From positions 1-64,000 of the forward strand of contig CAMWIW010000003.1 of the NCBI GenBank assembly GCA_947174415.1: 64,000 nucleotides of DNA, written 5' to 3'. Positions within the stretch are counted from its first letter, which is position 1, and each line of letters begins with the position of its first letter. Under the pieces are notes generated by a model, which ran no database searches, had not been told where the DNA came from, and worked only from the letters and a program-made list of their open reading frames with translations. Below, one piece after another: positions 26,177 to 34,471 of the stretch. Source of the stretch: an uncultured Clostridia bacterium (GTDB taxonomy: Bacteria; Bacillota; Clostridia; Christensenellales; Borkfalkiaceae). The translations under genes and the position numbers were made by a program.

Positions 26177-27613
26177 ATGGCATATAAAACCAAAGAATGG
26201 CGCAACAGCATGCGCGTAACCGTGGACTATAACTATATGATGGCTAAATCCCTCGGCGAAAAGGGCGTAACCGATTCCGACTTGAAAGGGATAAAGGGCA
26301 AGGCTGAAAAAGCTTTCGATTACGTTATGGCAAACCGCGGCAAGGACGAGCTGTATATGGGTTGGACGGAGCTTCCGTACAATCAGGACGAAATAGTTGC
26401 GGACATTCTTGCAACCGCAAAACAAGTCAGAAAGAAGTTTAAATACTTTGTTGTTTTGGGCATAGGCGGCAGCGCGCTCGGTCCTATAATGGCTTTTAAC
26501 GCTTTAAAGCATCTTCACTATAACGAGCTTCCCCCCAAGAAGCGCGGCGGTCCTAAATTCTACGTCGAAGACAACGTTGACCCCGTAAGAATGCAAGCCC
26601 TTTTGGACGTTATCGTTCCAGAAGAAACCTGCTTCAACGTAATTTCGAAATCGGGCGCAACTTCCGAGACTATGACGCAGTTCTTAATTATTGCCGACAT
26701 TCTCGAAAAGAAGGGGCTCAGCCTTCCCGAGCATATGATATTCACCACGGACGCAAGCCGCGGTAACCTCATCAAAATTGACAACAAATACGGCGGAAAA
26801 ATCAAAAAATACGTACTTCCCGACGGTGTTGGCGGCAGATTTTCCGAGCTTTGCCCCGTTGGACTTCTTCCCGCGGCGGTGCTTGGAATAGATATAAAGG
26901 GTATGCTTGCAGGCGCTGCGTATATGGACGGGCTTTGCTCCAAACCCACGGTTGCCAAAAACCCCGCGCTTGCGTGCGCCGCATTGCAGTACGTAACTAT
27001 GATGCAGGGCAAAAATATCAACGTTTTAATGCCTTATTCGGACAATTTAAAACTTATGGCGGATTGGTACTGTCAGCTTTGGGCGGAGTCCCTCGGCAAG
27101 GCGGTTGATTTTGCAGGCAATAAAGTTAACGCGGGTACGACTCCCGTAAAATCCCTCGGCGTAACAGACCAACACTCGCAGGTTCAGCTCTATATTGAAG
27201 GTCCTTACGACAAGGTTATAACCTTTATTTCTGTAACGAATTACGGCTGCGAAATGCCAATTGCGCACGGCTGTGAAGATATTCCCGACGTAGGATTCCT
27301 CGGCGGACACACAATGCAAGAGCTTATCCAAGCCGAAAACAAGGCCACAGCTTACGCACTTATGAAGGCGGGCAGAATGAACTACACCATTAACCTTCCC
27401 GAAGTAAACGCGTTCACCTTAGGTCAGCTTATGTTCCTTTTGGAGTTGCAGACGGCTTATACGGGCGCACTTCTCAATATCGATACTTATAACCAACCCG
27501 GTGTAGAAAACGGCAAGAAAGCCACTTTCGCGCTTCTCGGCAAGAAGGGCTATGAAGGACAGAAAAAGGAAATGAACGACGCGCCCGCGCTCGAAGAAAA
27601 ATATATAGTATAA
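26177..27613 (+). CDS. pgi: Glucose-6-phosphate isomerase
   Basis: Interconverts glucose 6-phosphate and fructose 6-phosphate; 478 residues. Sugar-phosphate isomerase motifs are clear: 'VVLGIGGSALGP', 'NVISKSGATSETMTQ', 'PDGVGGRFSELCPVG' and 'GVTDQHSQVQLYIEGP'. Strong SD and promoter. Separate from the pgk operon. A terminator follows 10 bases after the stop. Confidence 0.96.
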   Translation: MAYKTKEWRNSMRVTVDYNYMMAKSLGEKGVTDSDLKGIKGKAEKAFDYVMANRGKDELYMGWTELPYNQDEIVADILATAKQVRKKFKYFVVLGIGGSALGPIMAFNALKHLHYNELPPKKRGGPKFYVEDNVDPVRMQALLDVIVPEETCFNVISKSGATSETMTQFLIIADILEKKGLSLPEHMIFTTDASRGNLIKIDNKYGGKIKKYVLPDGVGGRFSELCPVGLLPAAVLGIDIKGMLAGAAYMDGLCSKPTVAKNPALACAALQYVTMMQGKNINVLMPYSDNLKLMADWYCQLWAESLGKAVDFAGNKVNAGTTPVKSLGVTDQHSQVQLYIEGPYDKVITFISVTNYGCEMPIAHGCEDIPDVGFLGGHTMQELIQAENKATAYALMKAGRMNYTINLPEVNAFTLGQLMFLLELQTAYTGALLNIDTYNQPGVENGKKATFALLGKKGYEGQKKEMNDAPALEEKYIV

Positions 27614-27623
27614 ATAGAGGAAT

Positions 27624-27649
27624 AAGGGCGGGTTTTTCCCGCCCTTTTT
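27624..27649 (+). terminator. Intrinsic terminator after pgi
   Basis: AAGGGCGGG, five T, CCCGCCCTT, then TTT. It ends only 8 bases before the next start codon. Confidence 0.85.
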
Positions 27650-27656
27650 AAATCAA

Positions 27657-28631
27657 ATGGAAATTTGGACAATTGTTCTCATAATAGTTTTAGCGGTTAT
27701 TTTAGTTCTTTTGACGCTTGCATACGCAACTTACAGAGTTGCGTTCTGGAAAAGATACGATAAGAACCCTCTTTTGAAATATTTCACTGCGGAAGATTTT
27801 AATCTTACTGCCGAGAATATCGAAATAGGCAGACTGCGCGGCGCAATCTATAAGCAAAACGAAGTAAAAAACAGAGACGAAATTGTTATTTTCGTCCACG
27901 GAATGGGTGCGGGACATATTGCCTATACCACCGAAATTGCTTACTTTTGCAACCTCGGCTATACCGTCGTTGCCGTTGACAGCTTGGGTTGCGCTCTATC
28001 AGGCGGCAAAAGAATTAACGGTATGTACGAGGGCGTGAAAACGGCGTTTGCCGCAATAGACTACACTCGCGCAAAATTCCCCGAAAAAGCGGTTTATCTC
28101 GTCGGGCACAGTTGGGGCGGGTATTCGGTTCTATGTGCTTCGGCAAGAAGAAAGGTTGAAAAAGTCGTTGCAATAAGCGCACCTAATACGCCTGTCAGAA
28201 CGCTTTACGAGGGTGCTGCAAAGTTTATTTCAAAGCCTGTTGCCGCTATCTTGTGCCCATTTTGGTGGTTTATAAATTTTCTCTTGTTTGGAGCGAACGG
28301 CAATAAAAGCGCAATTAAATGCGCCCGCAAAAACGGCACGCAAACGCTGCTAATTCACGGAGACGAGGACAAAATAGTTACGGCGTCAAAATCAGTATTC
28401 TACAAAAATTACGGAGAAAACGTAACTAAGTACCTCGCGAAAGGTAAAGCGCACAATCCTTACAATACGGTTGAAGCAGAAAAGAAATTAGCCGAACTTC
28501 AAAACAAACTTGCAACAGCCTCAAAAATGCCTGACGGCGAAAGAACGGAATGCTTTACGAACTTCGACTACGCTGCCGCCACCGAAGAGGACGAAGTGGT
28601 AATGAATGTTATTGCGGAATTTTTAATGTAA
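27657..28631 (+). CDS. Membrane-anchored alpha/beta hydrolase
   Basis: 324 residues: an N-terminal TM helix (about residues 4-27), then an alpha/beta hydrolase domain with 'VFVHGMGAG' (oxyanion region), nucleophile elbow GHSWGG, 'LIHGDEDKIV' (acid) and 'KGKAHNPY' (His). Likely an esterase, lipase or peptidase-type serine hydrolase facing one side of the membrane; substrate unknown. The ATG at 27657 follows the pgi terminator almost immediately and has no SD, so its expression must rely on readthrough or an internal promoter. Confidence 0.82.
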   Translation: MEIWTIVLIIVLAVILVLLTLAYATYRVAFWKRYDKNPLLKYFTAEDFNLTAENIEIGRLRGAIYKQNEVKNRDEIVIFVHGMGAGHIAYTTEIAYFCNLGYTVVAVDSLGCALSGGKRINGMYEGVKTAFAAIDYTRAKFPEKAVYLVGHSWGGYSVLCASARRKVEKVVAISAPNTPVRTLYEGAAKFISKPVAAILCPFWWFINFLLFGANGNKSAIKCARKNGTQTLLIHGDEDKIVTASKSVFYKNYGENVTKYLAKGKAHNPYNTVEAEKKLAELQNKLATASKMPDGERTECFTNFDYAAATEEDEVVMNVIAEFLM

Positions 28632-28676
28632 ACAAATAGCGTGGGCTTTCAAAGCCCGCGCTATTTGTTTATTTAT
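28630..28676. terminator. Long bidirectional hairpin terminator
   Basis: AAACAAATAGCGTGGGCTTT and AAAGCCCGCGCTATTTGTTT can pair along nearly 20 positions with one G-U. It sits between the hydrolase gene and the convergent Cys-rich gene. Confidence 0.85.
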
Positions 28677-28920
28677 TATCGCGTTCTTCGAGAATATTTT
28701 TGATTGTATCAATGTCGGTAACGGCTTTACTTAAAGCTTCGATAACAACACTTAATCTTATTTTTTGTTTGTATTTTGTATTATAGTTTTCACAACTATC
28801 GTGTCTGTCACAAAATTTATCAAGCTTCCAGCACCGCCCAACCTTCTCTTTGTAAAACCCGCAATACGTTTTAGAATAATACCTTGTAAAATATGCGCAC
28901 TTGGAACAGTCTTTTGCCAT
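28669..28920 (-). CDS. Cysteine-rich small protein divergent from XRE regulator
   Basis: 83 residues with six cysteines in the first half (DCSKCAYF, TYCGFY, GRCWKL, KFCDRH, DSCENY), suggesting a metal-binding or zinc-finger-like fold, then a helical C-terminus. No family recognised. It has SD AAGGAGAA and a perfect-consensus promoter whose spacer contains a dyad operator, making it a probable target of the divergent XRE protein. Confidence 0.7.
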   Translation of the reverse strand: MAKDCSKCAYFTRYYSKTYCGFYKEKVGRCWKLDKFCDRHDSCENYNTKYKQKIRLSVVIEALSKAVTDIDTIKNILEERDNK

Positions 28921-28940
28921 AAATCTTTCTCCTTAATTGT

Positions 28941-28969
28941 ATTATAACTGAGAATACTCACTTTGTCAA
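28941..28969 (-). promoter_or_regulatory. Perfect-consensus promoter of Cys-rich gene
   Basis: Minus strand TTGACA, 17 bases, TATAAT. The spacer contains the dyad TGAGTATTCTCA, so a bound repressor would cover the promoter. Confidence 0.8.
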
Positions 28970-28983
28970 TGAGTTTACTCAGT
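28948..28983. promoter_or_regulatory. Paired operator: two TGAG-type dyads
   Basis: TGAGAATACTCA and TGAGTTTACTCA, each itself a dyad, form a larger imperfect inverted repeat (ACTGAG to CTCAGT) in the intergenic region of XRE and the Cys-rich gene. This is the arrangement expected for an autoregulating XRE dimer with two sites. The binding protein is inferred from position. Confidence 0.6.
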
Positions 28984-29001
28984 TTTTGTTATTATAAATA
29001 T

Positions 29002-29205
29002 ATGATAATAGCAAAAAGAATAAAAGAAATGAGACTAGAAAAAAGATTAACGCAAAAGCAACTTGCAGAACAGGTTGGGTGTAGTTCGTCAATGGTAACC
29101 AGATGGGAAAAGGAGGAGTGCGAGCCAACGGCAAGTGCTATAGTAAAACTATCCGAAGCGTTGAATTGCACCACGGATTATCTGTTAGGAAAAAGTGATT
29201 TATAA
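29002..29205 (+). CDS. XRE family transcriptional regulator
   Basis: 67-residue HTH_3/XRE DNA-binding protein with no extra domain. The start is taken at ATG 29002 (MIIAKRIKEMRLEKRL), since the ORF-track start lies in the operator region. Helix-turn-helix: 'LTQKQLAEQVGCSSSMVTRW', then 'LSEALNCTTDYLLG'. No SD precedes the ATG, so it may be translated from a very short or absent leader. Probably represses the divergent Cys-rich gene and possibly itself. Confidence 0.85.
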   Translation: MIIAKRIKEMRLEKRLTQKQLAEQVGCSSSMVTRWEKEECEPTASAIVKLSEALNCTTDYLLGKSDL

Positions 29206-29220
29206 ATTTAGTGGGGGAAT

Positions 29221-30024
29221 ATGTTAAAAACTTTATTAATTAATTTAGCGCGCGGTCTTTTGATTAACGTTTTTGCTGCGGCGGCGTCATTCGGCATACT
29301 TTATCTTGCGTATTGGTTAAATATAGAAACGTGGCCGGAATATTTTTCTATTTACTTGCTTATGTTCATTGCAGCAGTAATCTCGGTTGCTTTAATAGTC
29401 GTACTTTTCGTGTTGGCTAAGGTTTTCAATTGGCGATTTATTTTCGGAATTGAAACTATTAAAAGATACGGGAAAGGCTATTGGCAAGACCGCATAAAAA
29501 ACAATAAGCCTTTAAAAGCGTGGAAATTGCGCACTGTACTTTTAATTCATTTGCTTCTATGTGCCGTTGCGGTCGTTGTTTTCGTGTTTACAAGAGAAAC
29601 GCTCGAAGAGCAGTTGCTCACAACAGCTTCTGATAAAATGGATGTAATAAAATTACTTTTAGCGCTTTCGGTGCTTGTTTCGGTTGCGTTCGTTCAATTT
29701 ATATATTTCGTCGCAATGCGTTCTCACTATAAAAAAGCTAAATGCAGGAAGTGCAAAAATATCTTCTGTATCGTGGACGTGGGCATTGACTACGAAAACT
29801 CAACCACAGACTTTAAGTTCGCTAACGACCACGTTTCTGTAAGTGGCTACTACTTTGACAGGGACGGACGTATGAACTTTACGGGCGGGAAGGCAGCTTC
29901 TTCAAGAAAAATTACCCACAAAGATATTTGCTACAATACTAAATGTTTGGTTTGCGGGTGCGAGTCTTACCGATATGACAGCAAGACAATTAAAGATAAT
30001 TGGGTTGAAGGCGAAAGATATTAA
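29221..30024 (+). CDS. Hypothetical four-helix membrane protein with C-terminal zinc ribbon
   Basis: 267 residues, 15 bases after the XRE stop with GGGGG before the ATG. Four predicted TM helices (about residues 10-33, 42-68, 103-123, 142-165), then a cytoplasmic domain with CRKCKNIFC and CLVCGC pairs, a split zinc ribbon separated by about 60 residues. Not recognised as a known family. Adjacent to XRE, so possibly part of the same regulated unit. Confidence 0.65.
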   Translation: MLKTLLINLARGLLINVFAAAASFGILYLAYWLNIETWPEYFSIYLLMFIAAVISVALIVVLFVLAKVFNWRFIFGIETIKRYGKGYWQDRIKNNKPLKAWKLRTVLLIHLLLCAVAVVVFVFTRETLEEQLLTTASDKMDVIKLLLALSVLVSVAFVQFIYFVAMRSHYKKAKCRKCKNIFCIVDVGIDYENSTTDFKFANDHVSVSGYYFDRDGRMNFTGGKAASSRKITHKDICYNTKCLVCGCESYRYDSKTIKDNWVEGERY

Positions 30025-30079
30025 AACAAATTTGCTATAATGAAATTACGATAAACAGTAATTGACAGATATTAGACCT

Positions 30080-30580
30080 ATGGAAAATAAATTACCATAT
30101 TCGCAAAGAAATTTTCGCGGTAAATTCAAATATTCAATGCTGTTTTTTGCAATTTTGTTAATTGTAACGGTTGCATTATGGGTTGTTACATTTAGAGGCA
30201 ATCAGTTGAGCAATATTGCAAAGTATAATAAAACAGTAGATGCCACGTTAATCAGTTATGACATAATTGATATAAAACCTTCAAATCCAACCGTCATCGA
30301 AATTATGTATCATTACAAATATGAGGACGAAAACGGTGTTGTTTATGAAGGTGATGCTCGTACTTATATTAACGACTATGAAACCGCAGATAAGGCAATA
30401 GAAAACGGGCAGACAGTAAAAATTTATATAGACGGCAAAGGAAACAGTTTTCTTGCTAATACCAATATTTCTCAAACAAAAATCATAACGATTTTGGTAT
30501 TTAGCATAATTTTAACTATCAGTACTGTTGTATTTTTTATTATATTTTTAATACCTGTAAAAAGTAAAACCGAACAATAA
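30080..30580 (+). CDS. DUF3592-like membrane protein
   Basis: 166 residues from the ATG at 30080 (the ORF track uses an upstream TTG). Two TM helices (about residues 20-38 and 132-156) flank an external beta domain with 'ATLISYDI', 'YHYKYEDENGVVYEGDA', 'GQTVKIYIDGKGN', the pattern of DUF3592 proteins. Function unknown. Low GC compared with neighbours. Followed by a clear terminator. Confidence 0.65.
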   Translation: MENKLPYSQRNFRGKFKYSMLFFAILLIVTVALWVVTFRGNQLSNIAKYNKTVDATLISYDIIDIKPSNPTVIEIMYHYKYEDENGVVYEGDARTYINDYETADKAIENGQTVKIYIDGKGNSFLANTNISQTKIITILVFSIILTISTVVFFIIFLIPVKSKTEQ

Positions 30581-30620
30581 ATTTCAATTTAGTGCACTAT
30601 TTAATTATTAAAAAAATTAT

Positions 30621-30650
30621 CCCCCGCAATTTTTGCGGGGGATTTTTAAT
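30621..30650 (+). terminator. Intrinsic terminator after the DUF3592-like gene
   Basis: CCCCCGCAA, TTT, TTGCGGGGG, then ATTTTTAAT. Confidence 0.88.
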
Positions 30651-30724
30651 GCCTTAACGCGGCAAACGCTTTTATATTATTTATTTTAGTTTGATTAGAG
30701 CTTACTTTGATTACAGATACCGCA

Positions 30725-30754
30725 AATAAGATACTTGATTAAGCGGAACGCTTA
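30725..30754. repeat. Dispersed hairpin repeat, copy A
   Basis: About 30 bases ending TTAAGCGGAACGCTTA, a 6-bp stem with a GAA loop. It overlaps the nifJ stop codon on the minus strand. Copies B and C lie upstream of dnaG at 52.5 kb. Confidence 0.6.
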
Positions 30755-33700
30755 TTCTTTGCCTGCAAGCTTCTTGTAACCGTCAAGCCTTGCTTTTGCG
30801 GACTCTTCGGTTCTCTTGAATAACTCGTTTGCAACGTCAGCACCCTGAGTTTTAACAAGCGAAGCGTATCTCGTTTCGCCCGCAAGGAATGCCTGATAAT
30901 CACCCGTAGGTTCTTTAGAATCAAGCGTGAACTTCTCGCCGTCGGGGTTGTATCTGTAAAGCTGCCAATATCCGCAGTCAACAGCTGCCTTCTGTTCAAG
31001 CTGGCTCTTCGTCATATTAATGCCGTGGTTAATGCAAGGCGCATAGCAGATTATAAGTGAAGGACCGTGATAAGCTTCAGCCTCAGTCAATGCCTTCAAA
31101 AGCTGTGCGTTGTTAGCGCCCATTGCGCACTGTGCAACGTATACGTAGCCGTAGGATTTAGCAATCATGCCCAAATCTTTTTTCTTAATTCTCTTACCTG
31201 CGGAAGCAAACTTAGCAACTGCGCCGATGTTGGTTGACTTGGAAGCCTGACCGCCCGTGTTGGAGTAAACTTCGGTATCGAGCACGAGTACGTTTACATC
31301 CTCGCCGCTTGCAAGAACGTGATCCAAACCGCCGTAGCCGATATCGTAAGCCCAACCGTCGCCGCCGAATATCCAGATTGACTTCTTAGCAAGGCAATCC
31401 TTGTCCGCGAGAATTTCTTTAACGAGTGCGGAACATTCAGCGTTGCACTTCGTGCAGCCTTCAAGCGTAGCTACGAGTTCTGCGGAAGCCTTCTTTGAAG
31501 GTTCTCTGTCCTCGAATGCTTTGAGGTAAGCGTCGCAAGCGGGTTTGCAGGTTTCGCTGATTTCAGCAAGATGCGCAACTTTTTCTTTAAGCGCGTTTCT
31601 TCTTGCGGAATATGCAAGGTTCATACCGTAGCCGAATTCCGCGTTATCTTCAAAGAGGGAGTTAGCCCAAGCAGGACCGTGTCCTTTCTTATTAGTGGTG
31701 TAAGGGCAAGTGGGGGAAGAACCGCCGTAAATCGAAGAGCAGCCCGTTGCGTTAGCTACAACCATATCTTCGCCGAAGAGCTGGGTTATAACCTTGACGT
31801 AAGGGGTTTCGCCGCAACCTGCGCACGCGCCCGAGAACTCAAACAAAGGCGTTGCAAATTGGCAGCCCTTTACGGTGTCTTTCTTGAACTTGGAAGTATC
31901 TACCTCGGGAAGGTCAACTGCGTATTCCCAATTCTTGTCTTCGCCCTTTTCAAGCGACTCGGCAAGAGGTATCATTTTGATTGCGCCGCCGTCTTTTACG
32001 GGACAAACCGTAGCGCACACGCCGCAGCCCATACAGTCAAGAGGTGAAACCTGCATCTTGTAATCGTAACCGGCAAGTCCGATTGCCGCCTTCGAGGTAA
32101 GCGTTGCGGGTCTTTCCGCGCCGCTTGCAACAAGAGCGGGTCTGAGGCATGCGTGAGGGCATACGAACGAGCAAGTGCCGCACTGTATACATTTGTCAAC
32201 GATAATTTCGGGTACGAGAACGGCAACGCCGCGCTTTTCGTATTTGGTCGTGCCCGTGGGAACGTGTCCGTCAGCGTTGAACTGTGAAGATTTAAGCTTG
32301 TCGCCTTCAAGGTAAAGGATAGGCTTAATAATTTCCTGATAGTATTTATTATCAGCGCCCTTTACCATTTCCGCGCCGCTCGTAGCCTTAGCCCACGAAG
32401 CGGGAACATCAATCTTGATAAGGTTGTCGCCGGCAGCTGAGTCGATAGCGTTATAGTTCATTTGAACGATAGCGTCGCCCTTTCTGCCGAAGGACTTCTT
32501 AGCCATATATTTCATATATTCGATGGCTTTGTCGTAGGGCATAATCTGGGGATTAACGCGGAAGAACGCAGACTGTAAAATGGTGTTGGTTCTGCCTTTA
32601 AGTCCAAGCTCGCCTGCAATCTTGATAGCGTCGATAACGTAGAGGTTAACGTGCTTCTTTGCTATATCCTGCTTAACCTTTGCGGGCAAGAACTCTTCCA
32701 AAGCCTCAACGGTTGTTGCGTTGGTGTTGATAAGGAAAGTGCCGCCTTCCTTAATGTCGCCCGTCATATCGTAACGCGTTACGTAAGAGGGGTTGGAGCA
32801 CTGAACAAAGTCCGCGCTGTCGATTAAGTATTCGGACTGAATGGGCGTGTCGCCGAAACGGAGGTGTGAAACGGTGATGCCACCCGATTTCTTCGAATCG
32901 TAGAAGAAGTACGCCTGCGCGTGTTTTTCAGTGTGGTCGCCGATTATCTTTATCGAGTTCTTGTTTGCGCCTACCGTACCGTCAGAGCCGAGACCGTAGA
33001 ATTTGCAGCTCGTCGAGCCTGCGGGAGCAGCGTCGAACTTTTCGGAGAAGTCGAGGGAGGTGTTGGTAACGTCCTCGTAAATACCGATTGTGAAGTGGTT
33101 TTTGGGTGTCTTGCTTTCAAGGTTCTTGTAAACCGCAAGTACCATCGAAGGAGTGAACTCTTTCGAACCGAGTCCGTATCTGCCGCCGATAACTTTAAGG
33201 TTAGTTACGCCTTTTTCCAACAGTGCGGAGCATACGTCAAGGTATAAAGGTTCGCCGAGCGAGCCGGGCTCTTTCGTTCTGTCGAGAACGGCAAGTCTCT
33301 TAACGCTCTTGGGAAGCGCTGCGACGAATGCGTCTGCAACGAAAGGACGGTAAAGGCGAACTTTGACAAGTCCGTATTTATGACCCATTGTGTTAAGCTT
33401 ATTAATGCTCTCTTCAATGGTTTCGCAAGCCGAACCCATACAAACGATAACGTCCGTAGCGTTCTTTGCGCCGACGTAGTCGAAAAGATGATAATTTCTG
33501 CCGCACTTTTTGGATACGACGTCCATCATTTTCTGAACGATAGCGGGGGTAGCTTCATAGTAGCTGTTTGCCGTTTCTCTGTTCTGGAAGTAAGTATCTC
33601 CGTTCTGTGCAGTACCTTTCTGAATGGGGTGTTCAGGGTTTAACGCACGGGATTTAAAGTCTGCAACGTCTGCTGAAATGCCGACTTCGTCGCAAATATC

Positions 33701-34282
33701 TCTGATTTCCTTGTAATCGTCGGCTTCGTCCCATACGTCGATTTTAGCGACTTCATGGCTTGTCCTGAAACCGTCGAAGAAATTAATGAAAGGAACTTTG
33801 GATTTTAAAGTGGAAAGGTGCGCAACCAACGCCAAATCCATAACTTCCTGTACCGAACCGTCGCAAATCATTGCAAAGCCCGTCTGGCGGCAAGCCATAA
33901 CGTCTGCATGGTCGCCGAAAATGTTCAGGGAATGTGCCGCAAGTGCGCGCGCCGAAACGTGCATAACCATAGGCATAAGCTCACCCGAAATTTTATACAT
34001 ATTGGGAATCATTAAAAGTAAACCCTGCGAAGCGGTGTATGTCGTCGTCAACGCGCCCGCGCAAAGCGAACCGTGAACAGCGCCTGCCGCGCCACCTTCA
34101 GACTGCATTTCTGCAATTCTTACCTTCTGACCCCACATGTTGGTTCTGCCTGCCGTCGCCCATTCGTCCGCAACTTCCGCCATAGGCGAAGAGGGAGTGA
34201 TGGGATAAATCGCGGCTACTTCCGAAAAGGCATACGCAACGTGGCTTGCGGCGGTATTACCGTCGATAGTCAACTTTTTCAT
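30752..34282 (-). CDS. nifJ: Pyruvate:ferredoxin (flavodoxin) oxidoreductase
   Basis: Single-chain PFOR, 1176 residues, converting pyruvate and CoA to acetyl-CoA, CO2 and reduced ferredoxin. The N-terminal pyrimidine domain starts 'TIDGNTAASHVAYAFSEVA' with 'YPITPSSPMAE'. The middle holds two 4Fe-4S motifs, 'CIQCGTCSFVCPHAC' and 'CMGCGVCATVCPV'. The C-terminal TPP domain has 'GDGWAYDIGYGGLDHV' and 'LDTEVYSNTGGQASKS'; 'CAGCGETPY' gives ligands for the proximal cluster. The start is ATG 34282 with SD GGAGG; the ORF-track TTG is one codon earlier. It marks an obligately anaerobic metabolism. The gene has its own promoter with a dyad at the transcription start. Confidence 0.97.
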   Translation of the reverse strand: MKKLTIDGNTAASHVAYAFSEVAAIYPITPSSPMAEVADEWATAGRTNMWGQKVRIAEMQSEGGAAGAVHGSLCAGALTTTYTASQGLLLMIPNMYKISGELMPMVMHVSARALAAHSLNIFGDHADVMACRQTGFAMICDGSVQEVMDLALVAHLSTLKSKVPFINFFDGFRTSHEVAKIDVWDEADDYKEIRDICDEVGISADVADFKSRALNPEHPIQKGTAQNGDTYFQNRETANSYYEATPAIVQKMMDVVSKKCGRNYHLFDYVGAKNATDVIVCMGSACETIEESINKLNTMGHKYGLVKVRLYRPFVADAFVAALPKSVKRLAVLDRTKEPGSLGEPLYLDVCSALLEKGVTNLKVIGGRYGLGSKEFTPSMVLAVYKNLESKTPKNHFTIGIYEDVTNTSLDFSEKFDAAPAGSTSCKFYGLGSDGTVGANKNSIKIIGDHTEKHAQAYFFYDSKKSGGITVSHLRFGDTPIQSEYLIDSADFVQCSNPSYVTRYDMTGDIKEGGTFLINTNATTVEALEEFLPAKVKQDIAKKHVNLYVIDAIKIAGELGLKGRTNTILQSAFFRVNPQIMPYDKAIEYMKYMAKKSFGRKGDAIVQMNYNAIDSAAGDNLIKIDVPASWAKATSGAEMVKGADNKYYQEIIKPILYLEGDKLKSSQFNADGHVPTGTTKYEKRGVAVLVPEIIVDKCIQCGTCSFVCPHACLRPALVASGAERPATLTSKAAIGLAGYDYKMQVSPLDCMGCGVCATVCPVKDGGAIKMIPLAESLEKGEDKNWEYAVDLPEVDTSKFKKDTVKGCQFATPLFEFSGACAGCGETPYVKVITQLFGEDMVVANATGCSSIYGGSSPTCPYTTNKKGHGPAWANSLFEDNAEFGYGMNLAYSARRNALKEKVAHLAEISETCKPACDAYLKAFEDREPSKKASAELVATLEGCTKCNAECSALVKEILADKDCLAKKSIWIFGGDGWAYDIGYGGLDHVLASGEDVNVLVLDTEVYSNTGGQASKSTNIGAVAKFASAGKRIKKKDLGMIAKSYGYVYVAQCAMGANNAQLLKALTEAEAYHGPSLIICYAPCINHGINMTKSQLEQKAAVDCGYWQLYRYNPDGEKFTLDSKEPTGDYQAFLAGETRYASLVKTQGADVANELFKRTEESAKARLDGYKKLAGKE

Positions 34283-34325
34283 CAAAAAACCTCCGTTTTA
34301 TATAAATAATTATTTTTAACGCTTT

Positions 34326-34342
34326 GTGTAAGTTAATTACAC
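34326..34342. promoter_or_regulatory. Candidate operator at the nifJ transcription start
   Basis: GTGTAA, 5 bases, TTACAC: a perfect 6+6 dyad placed at about +1 to +17 of the nifJ transcript. Its position fits a repressor site. It resembles but does not match the Rex and CcpA consensus spacing. Confidence 0.45.
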
Positions 34343-34349
34343 TTACATT

Positions 34350-34378
34350 ATTATAATACACGAATTTTGGCTTGTCAA
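34350..34378 (-). promoter_or_regulatory. Perfect-consensus promoter for nifJ
   Basis: Minus strand TTGACA, 17 bases, TATAAT, followed by a leader of about 60 bases. Confidence 0.85.
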
Positions 34379-34409
34379 TATCAGTATTAAATTTTAATCG
34401 TAAAAAAAG

Positions 34410-34438
34410 TTGTACAAATTAACAAATTTTGCTATAAT
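34410..34438 (+). promoter_or_regulatory. Sigma-A promoter for ecfA-ecfT-truA
   Basis: TTGTAC, 17 bases, TATAAT, 33 bases upstream of the ecfA ATG; divergent from nifJ. Confidence 0.65.
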
Positions 34439-34471
34439 CGGAATTAAGTTTATTGATTTTCAAAGGAAAGT

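Noticed and set aside
31571-32047. Plus-strand ORF opposite nifJ
   Set aside because: Shadow of the PFOR TPP and ferredoxin domains; no start signals.
34326-34342. Firm assignment of the nifJ dyad as a Rex or CcpA site
   Set aside because: Half-sites and the 5-base spacing do not match either consensus; left as an unassigned operator.
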